64,000 bases of DNA from Candidatus Zixiibacteriota bacterium (GTDB taxonomy: Bacteria > Zixibacteria > MSB-5A5 > GN15 > FEB-12): positions 62,001 through 126,000 of the forward strand of contig JAGNLV010000005.1 of the NCBI GenBank assembly GCA_017999435.1, written 5' to 3'. Of this stretch, positions 52,954 to 63,344 are shown piece after piece. Both the position numbers and the translations under genes were made by a program. Each line of letters starts with the position of its first letter. Positions within the stretch are counted from its first letter, which is position 1. The notes beneath the pieces are model-generated. The model saw nothing but the letters and a program-made list of their open reading frames with translations. It ran no database searches and was not told the DNA's origin.

Positions 52954-53554
52954 GCGAGTCTCCCCTTTTCGAGCGGGTGATCATCTCCCAGATGTCGCTC
53001 AAGGTTGCGGCGAGGCGATCGGTGGATCCGTCGTTGACGACCAGGAAGTCGGCGCAGACGCGCAGGTCCTGCGGGGACGGCTGCAGGCGCTCGATCGCCC
53101 GGGCCTCGGACGGCGCCATCCCCCGCGCGGCCAGCCGGTCGAGCCGGACCTGTTCGGGGGCATCGATCACGATCGTGTAGTCCATGCGTTGATGCAGGCG
53201 CCACTCGGTCAGCAGCGCGGCGTCGACCACCACCACCGGGCAGCGCTTGGCCAGCCGGCGCATGCGGCTGTCAAGCTCGTGGAGGAGGTAGGGGTGGACG
53301 ATCTCATTCAGGCGGCGGCGGGACTCCTCGCCGGCAAACGCGCGTTCGGCGACTTTCTTGCGGTCGAGGTCGAGGTCGACGGTGAGCACGTCGGCCCCGA
53401 AGGCTTCGGCCAGCCGGTGCCGCAGTGGGAGGGAGGCCTCCACCACCTCGCGCCCGATCTCATCGGCATCGAGTACCACGGCGCCGAACGATTCGAGAAT
53501 GCGGGCGGCCGTCGACTTCCCCGCGCCGATCAATCCGGTTAAACCGATCAACAT
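52928..53554 (-). CDS. coaE: Dephospho-CoA kinase
   Basis: A 208-residue P-loop kinase that catalyses the last step of coenzyme A synthesis. Walker A is GLIGAGKST (7-15). Other family segments are VLDADEIGREVVE, IVHPYLLHELDSRM, VVVDAALLTEWRLHQRMDYTIVI and DAPEQVRLDRLAAR. It overlaps the transketolase gene by 26 bases and lies 47 bases downstream of polA, an association of coaE with polA found in many bacteria. Confidence 0.95.
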   Translation of the reverse strand: MLIGLTGLIGAGKSTAARILESFGAVVLDADEIGREVVEASLPLRHRLAEAFGADVLTVDLDLDRKKVAERAFAGEESRRRLNEIVHPYLLHELDSRMRRLAKRCPVVVVDAALLTEWRLHQRMDYTIVIDAPEQVRLDRLAARGMAPSEARAIERLQPSPQDLRVCADFLVVNDGSTDRLAATLSDIWEMITRSKRGDSHEEPDTAP

Positions 53555-53601
53555 ACCGGTAATAAAGGCTTATTCGGGAAAAGGGCAAGCCCCCGGCGGC
53601 G

Positions 53602-56328
53602 TCATTTGGCGTCCAGCCAGTTGGGACCGGACCCGAGCGACACCACGATCGGGACCTTGAGCGACACCGCCTGCTCCATGCCGTCGCGGACAATCTCCCG
53701 CACCTCGTCGAGCTCCTCCCGGGGCACATCCAGGACGAGCTCGTCGTGCACCTGGAGGATCATGCGGGAGCGTGTGGCGCGGAGCCGCCCGTGGATCCGG
53801 ATCATGGCTTTCTTGATCATGTCGGCGGCGGTACCCTGAATGGGCGTGTTGATCGCCGCGCGCTCGGCAAACTGGCGGACGTTAACGTTGCGGTCGTTGA
53901 TTTCGCGGATGGTGCGCCGCCGGTTGAACATGGTCGTCACGTAGCCGCGCGCACGGGCGAATTCCTTGGTGGCCTCGAGGTAGCGCCGGATGCCGGGGTA
54001 GCGCTCGAAGTAGGTGGCGATGAAGGCCTTGGCCTGCCCGACATCGAGGGCGGACTGGGCCGCGAGGCCGTAGGCGGTGACGCCGTAGATGACGGCGAAG
54101 TTGGCCGTCTTGGCGGCCCGCCGCTGCTCGGGGGTCACTTGGCCGATCTCCACACCGTAGACCTCCGCGGCCGTGCGGGCGTGGATGTCTTCGCCGCGTC
54201 GAAAGGCCTCAATGAGGGTGGAGTCCTCCGACATGTGGGCGAGAATGCGCAGTTCAATCTGGGAGTAATCGGCCACGAGCAGGGTGTGGCCCTCGTCGCG
54301 CGGGACAAAGGCTTTGCGGATCTCGCGCCCTTCGTCGGTGCGGACGGGGATATTCTGGAGATTCGGGTCGGTAGAGGAGAGGCGGCCGGTCGCGGCGATC
54401 GTCTGGTTGAAGGACGTGTGCACCCGCCCCGTACGCCCGTCGACCAGCTTCGGGAGAGCGTCAACGTAGGTGCTCTTGAGTTTGGTCAGTTGGCGGAAAT
54501 CAAGGATGCGGGCGGGGAGTTCATGGAGGGCGGCCAGTTCCTCGAGCACCCGGACGTCGGTCGAAAAGCCCGTCTTCTTGGTGGTCTTCCCCTTCGTCGG
54601 GAGGCCGAGTTTCTCAAAGAGGATGTGCGCCAACTGCTGGGTGGAGTTGATGTTGAATTCGGTACCGGCGATGCGGTAGATCTCGCGGCGGATTTCCTCC
54701 AGCCGGCGCTCCATCTGCACCGACAACTCGCCGAGAAATGAGACGTCGATGCGCACTCCCTCCCGCTCCATGTCGGCGAGCACCTTGATGAGCGGCACCT
54801 CGATGTCGTAGTAGAGGCTGTTCATGCCGAGCTGGTCGATCACCGGCGCGAGTTTGCCGCGGAGGCGGTAGGTGTAGTCGGCGTCCTCGCACGAATAGTC
54901 GCACGCTTTGTCGACCGGAACCTGGGCGAACGATATCTGCTTCTTCCCCGCACCGATGAGGTCGGTGATGGGCGTCTTGCGGTGGTTGAAATGCTGGAGC
55001 GCGAGGGCATCGAGCGAGTGCTGCCGCGACGATGGGTCGATGACGTACGAAGCCAGCATGGTGTCGAAGCGGACCGGCTCGATTTCGATGCCGTACTTGC
55101 GCAGGACTGCCAGATCGTACTTGATGTTCTGGCCGAACTTCTGCACGTCCGGGTTTTCGAGGAGTTTCTTCACCTCGGCGAGGGCCTCCGGAAGCGGCAG
55201 GTTCACCGCCCCCTCCCCCGTGTGGCCAAGCGGCAGGTAGTAGGCCTCGTTGGCGCGGGCCGACAGGGAGATGCCCACGAGCTCGGCGGCGAGCGGGTTC
55301 AGCGAGGTGGTCTCGGTGTCAACGGCGACTTTCCGGCAGGTCGAGAGCTTCTTCAGAAGAGTCTTGAGATCCTTGAGGGCGGCGACGACATGGTAGCCCG
55401 GCTTGGTGGCGCCGGGCGCCTCGTCGGTGACGCCCGCGGCGGCCGCCGCCTCGGGGACAAGTTGTTTCAGAAGACGGTTGAACTCGAGACGCTGGAACAA
55501 TTCGACGAGTTTGGCGTGATCGGGTTCGCGGAAGCGGAGCTGCTCCAGGTCACAGGCGATCGGGACATCAGTGCAGATGGTCACCAGCTCCTTGGAGAGA
55601 CGGGCGAGGTCGGCGTGGGCCTCGACCCGGGCCCGGACGGCTTTGGCCTTGATCCGGTTGGCGCCGGCGAGGACCGCCTCGAGGCTGCCGAACTGCTCCA
55701 GGAGCGCATCGGCGGTCTTGGGACCGACGCCGGGGATGCCGGGAACATTGTCGGAACTGTCGCCCATGAGGGCGAGCTTGTCGATGACCGCTTCCGGATA
55801 GACGCCGAATTTCGCCTTTACTTCCTCGCGGCCCATCTTGACGGCCTGGTCGGCGCCCGGCTGGGGCGTGTAGATGCGGATGCGGTCGGTAACGAGCTGG
55901 AAGAAATCCTTGTCGCCGGTGACGCACCAGACGTCGAAGCCCGCCTTCGCGCAGCGGCTGGCGAGGGTCCCGATGATGTCGTCGGCCTCGAAACCCTCCA
56001 TCTCAAAGTGCCGGATGCGAAACGCCTCGACCGCCTCGCGGATCGCCGGGAGCTGGGCCACGAGGTCCTCGGGCATCTTGGCGCGAGTGGATTTGTACTC
56101 CTCGTAGCGCTCGTGGCGGACAGTCGGGGCCTTGGAGTCCCAGGCAACGGCGAGGTAGTCGGGCTTCTCATCGCGAATGACCTTCAGCAGCGAATTGACA
56201 AAGCCGAAGACGGCCGAGGTGTTCTCCCCTTTCGAGTTGATCAGCGGGTTGCGGAGGAAAGCGAAGTAGGCGCGGTAGAAGATGGCCGAGCCATCGACCA
56301 GGTAGACAGTCTTGCGGTCGGGCGTCAT
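53602..56328 (-). CDS. polA: DNA polymerase I
   Basis: A 908-residue polymerase for Okazaki-fragment processing and repair. The N-terminal 5'-3' exonuclease (about 1-300) has VYLVDGSAIFYRAYFAF, FEADDIIGTLA, GDKDFFQLV and MGDSSDNVPGIPGVGPKTA. The 3'-5' exonuclease (about 325-490) keeps AVDTETTSLNP and the later YSCEDADYT, so proofreading looks intact. The polymerase domain has DPNLQNIPVRTDEGREIRKAF, VADYSQIELRILAHMSED (motif A) and MILQVHDELVLDVP (motif C). The start overlaps the nadD stop (ATGA). Confidence 0.97.
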   Translation of the reverse strand: MTPDRKTVYLVDGSAIFYRAYFAFLRNPLINSKGENTSAVFGFVNSLLKVIRDEKPDYLAVAWDSKAPTVRHERYEEYKSTRAKMPEDLVAQLPAIREAVEAFRIRHFEMEGFEADDIIGTLASRCAKAGFDVWCVTGDKDFFQLVTDRIRIYTPQPGADQAVKMGREEVKAKFGVYPEAVIDKLALMGDSSDNVPGIPGVGPKTADALLEQFGSLEAVLAGANRIKAKAVRARVEAHADLARLSKELVTICTDVPIACDLEQLRFREPDHAKLVELFQRLEFNRLLKQLVPEAAAAAGVTDEAPGATKPGYHVVAALKDLKTLLKKLSTCRKVAVDTETTSLNPLAAELVGISLSARANEAYYLPLGHTGEGAVNLPLPEALAEVKKLLENPDVQKFGQNIKYDLAVLRKYGIEIEPVRFDTMLASYVIDPSSRQHSLDALALQHFNHRKTPITDLIGAGKKQISFAQVPVDKACDYSCEDADYTYRLRGKLAPVIDQLGMNSLYYDIEVPLIKVLADMEREGVRIDVSFLGELSVQMERRLEEIRREIYRIAGTEFNINSTQQLAHILFEKLGLPTKGKTTKKTGFSTDVRVLEELAALHELPARILDFRQLTKLKSTYVDALPKLVDGRTGRVHTSFNQTIAATGRLSSTDPNLQNIPVRTDEGREIRKAFVPRDEGHTLLVADYSQIELRILAHMSEDSTLIEAFRRGEDIHARTAAEVYGVEIGQVTPEQRRAAKTANFAVIYGVTAYGLAAQSALDVGQAKAFIATYFERYPGIRRYLEATKEFARARGYVTTMFNRRRTIREINDRNVNVRQFAERAAINTPIQGTAADMIKKAMIRIHGRLRATRSRMILQVHDELVLDVPREELDEVREIVRDGMEQAVSLKVPIVVSLGSGPNWLDAK

Positions 56329-56933
56329 CGGTACAACCCCTCTTTTTCTATGTAGTCGAGCACGGGCGCGGGAAGCCAGGCCAGCAGCCGGGGGCGCGGC
56401 GCGCCGCGGCCGATCAGGGCGCGCAGGTCGGTCGACGAAACCGCGGGCGTTTCGGCCGGCACAAGCTCGATGCGGTCGGCGGGCAGCCCCGGGCTGACCT
56501 TCAATTGGTAGCCGGGCCGGGCGCCGGCCAAAACCGGCGTCTCGCGAAGCAGCTCTTCAGGCGAATGCCATTGGTCAATCTGGTCCAGGAGGTCGGCGCC
56601 GACGAGGAAGCGGAAGGCCGCCTGGGGGTACGCCTTCTTCAGCGCCCGCAGGGTGTCGAGGGTGTAGCCGGAAAGCTCCTGCTCGGCTTCGATCTCGCAG
56701 ACGCGCAAGCGGTCGTCCCCGGCCAGAGCGAGGCGGAGCATGGCGACCCGGTGGGGCCAGGAGGCGCGGGCCCGGTCACCCTTGAACGGGTGCCGGTAGG
56801 CGGGGACGAAGAGGACGCCGGCAAGGTTGCGGGCGCGGAGGATCTCGCGGGCCAGGGCGAGGTGCCCGCTGTGCACCGGATCGAAGGCGCCGCCGAGGAC
56901 GCCCCACACGCCCCCCTGCTCAGGACTCCGCAT
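56325..56933 (-). CDS. nadD: Nicotinate-nucleotide adenylyltransferase
   Basis: A 202-residue nucleotidyltransferase that joins NaMN to AMP in NAD synthesis. The ATP-binding (H/T)xxH site is GGAFDPVHSGHLALA (14-28); the substrate loop contains FVPAYRHPFKGD. The C-terminal SSTDLRALIGRG is the (S/T)SStxIR-like motif, with ST in place of the common SSS. ATG 56933 overlaps the BamD-like gene by 14 bases. An upstream in-frame ATG at 56996 would extend it into that gene and is not needed. Confidence 0.92.
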   Translation of the reverse strand: MRSPEQGGVWGVLGGAFDPVHSGHLALAREILRARNLAGVLFVPAYRHPFKGDRARASWPHRVAMLRLALAGDDRLRVCEIEAEQELSGYTLDTLRALKKAYPQAAFRFLVGADLLDQIDQWHSPEELLRETPVLAGARPGYQLKVSPGLPADRIELVPAETPAVSSTDLRALIGRGAPRPRLLAWLPAPVLDYIEKEGLYR

Positions 56934-57855
56934 GTCTGGTGGTGTCGGACCCGGCGGGGTGTTTGTCGAGCGCCTCGAGCATCTCATTGACGTCATCCTC
57001 GTACCCGTTGGCCGGGTAGCTCTCCCGGAACTGCCGGAGGCACTGGCGCGCCTCGGCGGTGTCGCCCTTGTCGTAGCTCAGGCGGCACTGGCGGTACGCG
57101 GATTCCACGGCCCTCTTGCGCGCTTTGCCCGCCAGGTCGCTTTCGGGGAAGGCAGCCAGGAAGCTTTCAAAACCGGTGCGGGCGGCGGCAAAGTCCTTGA
57201 GGCGGAGATCCATATCGGCGCGGTGAAAGGCCGCCCGGGCGGCCAGGTCGGTGTCGGTATACTCGTCGATGACTTTCTGGAAATACACTTTGGCCGCCTT
57301 GAAAGCGCCGAGGCGCTCATAGACGATGCCGGCGTTGAAATACTTCTTCGCGAACCGCGTGCGCGCCGCCGCGAGGTACTTCTGCACATCGGGAACGAGC
57401 GGGGATTCGGGGAAATCAATCAGGAAGTCCTCGAAGACGGCGATGGCTTTCTCAAGCTCCGTCTGATCGAGACCGGGGTTTTTCGGGGTGGAGTCGAAAT
57501 AGGCGACGCCGCGCATGAAGATGGCGTTGGCGAAAAAGGCCGAGGCCGGGTAATTGCGCGCGAGGCGGTCGAACTCCAGCGCCGCCAGTTCGAAGTCCTC
57601 GTTGCCATAGTACGCGAGGCCGAGGTAGTACTGGGCGGTGTCAACCACCGCGTGCCCCGGGTAGTTAAAGACCACGGTCTGGAAGTACTCGATCGCCTGG
57701 CGGTACTTTCCATCCTCATAGAGCCGCTGTCCTTCGTCGAAAAGCTGGCGGGCGTCGAGCTGGGACAGGGAGCGGGAGCCCGCGCCGCACGAGGCCAGCA
57801 GCGCGGCGACCAGCAAGAGACCGGCGAGTGCGCCGGCGGCGGTGATCCGGTTCAC
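56920..57855 (-). CDS. BamD-like outer-membrane assembly lipoprotein
   Basis: A 311-residue lipoprotein with lipobox LLASC (Cys23) that begins with GTG at 57855. TPR-like repeats follow: QLFDEGQRLYEDGKYRQAIEYFQTVVFNYPGH, AQYYLGLAYYGNEDFELAALEFDRLARNYPAS and ELEKAIAVFEDFLIDFPESPLVPDVQ. The spacing is that of BamD/YfiO, which anchors the BAM complex to the outer membrane. The product is somewhat longer than BamD of E. coli, with about 100 additional C-terminal residues of further repeats. The start overlaps the stop of the transglycosylase gene by four bases (GTGA). Confidence 0.85.
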   Translation of the reverse strand: MNRITAAGALAGLLLVAALLASCGAGSRSLSQLDARQLFDEGQRLYEDGKYRQAIEYFQTVVFNYPGHAVVDTAQYYLGLAYYGNEDFELAALEFDRLARNYPASAFFANAIFMRGVAYFDSTPKNPGLDQTELEKAIAVFEDFLIDFPESPLVPDVQKYLAAARTRFAKKYFNAGIVYERLGAFKAAKVYFQKVIDEYTDTDLAARAAFHRADMDLRLKDFAAARTGFESFLAAFPESDLAGKARKRAVESAYRQCRLSYDKGDTAEARQCLRQFRESYPANGYEDDVNEMLEALDKHPAGSDTTRHAES

Positions 57856-58496
57856 ACCCGGTAGGCCTCCTTCAACATTTTGTAGTTCTCCAGCACCTTG
57901 TTCAGGTACGTCTTCGGGACCGGCTGCTTGTCGCGGAGGATCCCCCGGAGGCGGGTCTCGCCCAAATTGTAGGCGACGAGCGCCTGCTTGACGTCGCCGA
58001 ATTTCAGGATCTGCTCAAACAGGTGGAGGGCGCCGAGGCGGATGTTGATGTCGGGCTGGAAGAGCGTCGAGTCCCCCTGCCAGGCGACGCCGCTGCGGCC
58101 GGCGACGTCCCGCCCGACGAACGGCATGACTTGCATGAGCCCCTGGGCGCCGGCCGGCGAGGTCTGCCCTTTCTTGAACGACGACTCGGTGAGAATGATG
58201 GCGAGCATGAAGAGCGGGTCGTACTCGTACTTCTTGCTCTCCTCGTAGATGACGTCGGTGAGCCGGTTGATCTCCTCGTCGGAGAAGCCGATCTGGAAGT
58301 CGTCGATAGCCTTGAATATCTGGAGTTTCTCCTCAAGCGTGCCGATGCGGGTCTGCTGGAACGAGATCTGCCGTTCCAGGTCGTACTTGTTCTTCACGAG
58401 ATAGACCAGGAGACCCGACTGGAGGAGGTAGATCACCACGAGCACGAAGGCGACCGGTTTGGAGAGGAATATCCCCAGCTTCTCAAACTGAATCAT
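57852..58496 (-). CDS. SLT-family lytic transglycosylase
   Basis: A 214-residue membrane-anchored protein with helix about 14-36 and a short coiled coil (about 38-65). A C-terminal SLT domain (about 80-205) follows. The catalytic glutamate is Glu104 in AIILTESSFKKG; SPAGAQGLMQVMPFVG and ALVAYNLGE complete the family signature. It cleaves murein glycan strands at the MurNAc-GlcNAc bond to leave an anhydro end. ATG 58496 overlaps the rimO stop by four bases. An upstream ATG at 58517 lies in frame but within rimO. Confidence 0.93.
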   Translation of the reverse strand: MIQFEKLGIFLSKPVAFVLVVIYLLQSGLLVYLVKNKYDLERQISFQQTRIGTLEEKLQIFKAIDDFQIGFSDEEINRLTDVIYEESKKYEYDPLFMLAIILTESSFKKGQTSPAGAQGLMQVMPFVGRDVAGRSGVAWQGDSTLFQPDINIRLGALHLFEQILKFGDVKQALVAYNLGETRLRGILRDKQPVPKTYLNKVLENYKMLKEAYRV

Positions 58497-59824
58497 GCCA
58501 CGACCCCGACTGTGCATCCGCGGAGATCGTACCCGTCGGCCGCCTCGACCCGGACGCGGCAGAAGGTACCGGCCGCGAGGCGCTCCCCGCAGACGCTGAT
58601 TTCCTGGTCGATCTCGGGGCAGTCGCCCCGGGTTCGCCCGACCGCCGGACCATCGGCCGGCGCCGAGTCAATGATAACTTCGAGGATCCGCCCTATCAAG
58701 GAATTATTCTTGGCGAAGGCGATCTCCTGCTGGACCGTCATGAGGTCGTCGACGCGCCGCTGCCGGATCCGCTCGGGCACCTGTCCGGGATACTCCGCGG
58801 CGGGCGTGCCCTCCTCCGGAGAGTAGGCGAAAACGCCGAGGCGGTCGAACTCGAAGCGCTCCACAAACTCGCGCAGCTCGGCGAAGTGCCTTTCCGTCTC
58901 GCCGGGGAAACCAACGATGAGAGTGGTGCGGACGGTGCCGCCCGGCGCAATCTCGCGAATGGCGCGCAATTGGCTCTCGATCGCGCGGCGGTCGCCGCGG
59001 CGGCGCATGGCGCGAAGAATATCGTCACTGATGTGCTGGAGCGGCAGATCAAAGTAGTCGAGCGCCTTGGTGCCGTCGTCGGCAAGATACTCGATCAACT
59101 CTGTCGTCAGGGCCGCCGGGTAGAGGTACATGAGGCGAATCCAGCGAACCCCCGCAAGGCCGTCAAGGGCGCGCAGGAGGCTGAGGATGTCGGGCCGACC
59201 GGGAAGGTCGTACCCCCAGAGGGTCGCTTCCTGCGAGACGAGGATCAGTTCGCGTTTGCCGCGGTCGGCCAGAAACCGGGCCTCGCGCAGAATCGACTCG
59301 AGCGGCCGGCTGCGAAAGCGGCCGCGCATGCCGGGGATGGCACAAAAGGTGCAGCCCCGGTCGCAGCCGTCGGATATTTTCAGGTACGCCCAGGGGTACG
59401 GATCGGAGATGAAGCGGTCCCTCCAGTCCAGGTAGGCCAGGCGGCGCGGTTCGACGCGCACGGCGCGGTCAAACCGGGGGGCGCCGTCCACCGCGGCGGC
59501 GAGCGAATCCAAAGCGCCGTGCCCGAACGCGCCGTCCAGCTCCGGTATTTCTTTCAGCAGCTCGTCACCGTAGCGCTGCGACAGACAGCCGCTGGCGAAC
59601 AGCGCGCGAAGCCGCCCCTCCTTCTTGAGCTGCCCGAGCCGCAGGATTTCCGTGATCGACTCCTCCTTGGCCGGGAGGATGAACCCGCAGGTGTTGACAA
59701 TGATCGAGTCGGCGGCGAGGGGATCGCAGACCGGCTCGTGGCCGGCGTCGATGAGGCGGGCGGCGATGTAGTCGGCATCGACGTCGTTTTTCGGACAGCC
59801 GAGCTTGTGAATGTAGAACTTCAT
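58493..59824 (-). CDS. rimO: Ribosomal protein S12 methylthiotransferase
   Basis: A 443-residue radical-SAM methylthiotransferase. The N-terminal cluster cysteines are Cys10, Cys46 and Cys80 (KLGCPKND, NTCGFI, SGCLSQR). The radical-SAM motif is CDRGCTFCAIP (Cys154, Cys158, Cys161), followed by the radical-SAM core with LILVSQEATLWGYDL. The C-terminal TRAM domain spans about 375-440. MiaB, its close relative, has different motif surroundings; the LGCPKN start and PYPWAYLKISDGCDRGC favour RimO. The start at ATG 59824 lies eight bases after the lolA stop. Confidence 0.93.
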   Translation of the reverse strand: MKFYIHKLGCPKNDVDADYIAARLIDAGHEPVCDPLAADSIIVNTCGFILPAKEESITEILRLGQLKKEGRLRALFASGCLSQRYGDELLKEIPELDGAFGHGALDSLAAAVDGAPRFDRAVRVEPRRLAYLDWRDRFISDPYPWAYLKISDGCDRGCTFCAIPGMRGRFRSRPLESILREARFLADRGKRELILVSQEATLWGYDLPGRPDILSLLRALDGLAGVRWIRLMYLYPAALTTELIEYLADDGTKALDYFDLPLQHISDDILRAMRRRGDRRAIESQLRAIREIAPGGTVRTTLIVGFPGETERHFAELREFVERFEFDRLGVFAYSPEEGTPAAEYPGQVPERIRQRRVDDLMTVQQEIAFAKNNSLIGRILEVIIDSAPADGPAVGRTRGDCPEIDQEISVCGERLAAGTFCRVRVEAADGYDLRGCTVGVVA

Positions 59825-59831
59825 GGCGCGG

Positions 59832-60443
59832 CTACAACTTGATGCGCTCCGCGGACTCCGGAAAGGCGGGAATGAACGCGCTGTCGGCGCAGGCCTCGGA
59901 CAGGTTCTGGCGCAACAAAACAACCCGGTTGAGATCGCCGTTGATGTCGCGATAGAGAAACGCTTCGATCGCGGAGGAATCGGGCCGGAGCAGAACCGTC
60001 AGCTCATCGGGCAGCTGCGTGCCGGTCGTGTCCGTCCGCGTCAGGCGATACTCCCGTCCGGCAGCGACCGGCGCCGTCCGGTAGTACCGGTCGAGCCGCG
60101 TGACGAGCGCGATTTCGTTGCCGACGAAAAGGTCGCCCGAGGGCTTCTCGATGATCACCTGGTCGGTCTGCGCGGAGTAGGTATAGAGGCGCTCGTTGTC
60201 ATAGAGGTATTCCTCGGAGCCGACCGAGACCGCGAAGCGGCCGTCGGCGGCGATGATGGCCGTGCCGGGGACGGAGTCGACGACGTCGAAAACGTCCGAC
60301 TCGAGCACGGAGAGGAACTGGACCTGCACGCAGGCAGCTCTCGCGAGGTCCTGCTTGGCGCCCTCGAAAGGATCATCGGAGGCGAACGCGGCCGCGGAGC
60401 AGGCGAGCACCGCGACAGAGATAAGCACTTTAGTCATTGCCAT
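59832..60443 (-). CDS. Outer-membrane lipoprotein carrier protein LolA-like
   Basis: A 203-residue periplasmic protein with a signal peptide of about 22 residues (VLISVAVLACSAAAFA). The mature part has the beta-sheet pattern of LolA: AACVQVQFLSVLESDVFDVV, GTAIIAADGRFAVSV, EYLYDNERLYTYSAQTDQVIIE, and a later LTVLLRPDSSAIEAFLYRDING. LolA carries lipoproteins from the LolCDE exporter to the outer membrane. It lies 20 bases after ftsK, and the ftsK-lolA neighbourhood is common in Gram-negatives. Identity within the family is inferred from this context and fold pattern, not from an active-site motif. Confidence 0.8.
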   Translation of the reverse strand: MAMTKVLISVAVLACSAAAFASDDPFEGAKQDLARAACVQVQFLSVLESDVFDVVDSVPGTAIIAADGRFAVSVGSEEYLYDNERLYTYSAQTDQVIIEKPSGDLFVGNEIALVTRLDRYYRTAPVAAGREYRLTRTDTTGTQLPDELTVLLRPDSSAIEAFLYRDINGDLNRVVLLRQNLSEACADSAFIPAFPESAERIKL

Positions 60444-60463
60444 TTATACGACCGAGCGGGGGA

Positions 60464-62836
<2,373 letters not shown>

Positions 62837-62886
62837 AGGATTCCAAGGTGGGGCGCCGGCCCGGAGGTTTCAACTACAAATTCAAT

Positions 62887-62917
62887 AAAAAAAAGGCAGA
62901 AGCGCAAACTCCTGCCT
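62887..62917 (-). terminator. Intrinsic terminator of the HU gene
   Basis: On the minus strand AGGCAGGAG-TTTGCG-CTTCTGCCT (62917-62894) forms a 9-bp stem with one G-U pair, followed by a run of seven U (62893-62887). It lies 22 bases after the HU stop and isolates HU from ftsK. Confidence 0.88.
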
Positions 62918-62938
62918 CCGAAAGCTCGGTCGCGGACG

Positions 62939-63217
62939 CTATTTCTTCTTGATCGCCTCTTTGAGATTCTTGCCGGCCTTGAACACGGGCACGCGGGTCG
63001 CCGGGATTTTGATCGCCTCGCCCGTCTGCGGGTTGCGGCCGGTGCGCGCCTTCCGCTGGGACACGGCGAACGTGCCGAACCCGGCGAAGCTGATCTTCTC
63101 GTTCTTCTTCAATTGCCTGGTCACACCGTCCATGAACGCATCCAGAGCCGAGGTCGCCTGGCGCTTGGTGATGCCCGAGGCCTCCGCGATGTGGGCAATC
63201 ATCTCGTCCTTGGTCAT
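62939..63217 (-). CDS. HU/IHF-family DNA-binding protein
   Basis: A 92-residue histone-like protein that bends and compacts DNA. The start is MTKDEMIAHIAEASGITKRQA, the hallmark GFGTFAVSQRKARTGRNPQTGEAI provides the beta-arm with RNP-Q (the proline that intercalates), and the end is VPVFKAGKNLKEAIKKK. AAGGAGGG lies eight bases before the ATG, one of the best ribosome-binding sites in the window. A perfect TTGACA lies upstream (63299-63294), but no convincing -10 follows. Confidence 0.95.
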   Translation of the reverse strand: MTKDEMIAHIAEASGITKRQATSALDAFMDGVTRQLKKNEKISFAGFGTFAVSQRKARTGRNPQTGEAIKIPATRVPVFKAGKNLKEAIKKK

Positions 63218-63300
63218 TGCCTGACCCTCCTTGGGAGTTTGGTAGTTGCGGTATCCGACATTGCGCGCATAAAGATTGGAGGTCGACTCGGTTTGTCAAC

Positions 63301-63326
63301 AAAAAACCCGCCGGCGGAGCGCGCCG
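63301..63326 (-). terminator. Possible weak terminator of the beta-barrel gene
   Basis: On the minus strand CGGCG-CGCTC-CGCCG is a 5-bp hairpin, followed by GCGGG and six U. It lies 18 bases after the stop of the partial barrel gene. The gap between stem and U-run makes it a weak candidate. Confidence 0.3.
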
Positions 63327-63344
63327 CAGTGCTTTTCCGGGCCC

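Noticed and set aside
63271-63299. Full promoter for HU behind the perfect TTGACA
   Set aside because: No -10 box matches the consensus well at 16-19 bases, so only the -35-like hexamer is mentioned.
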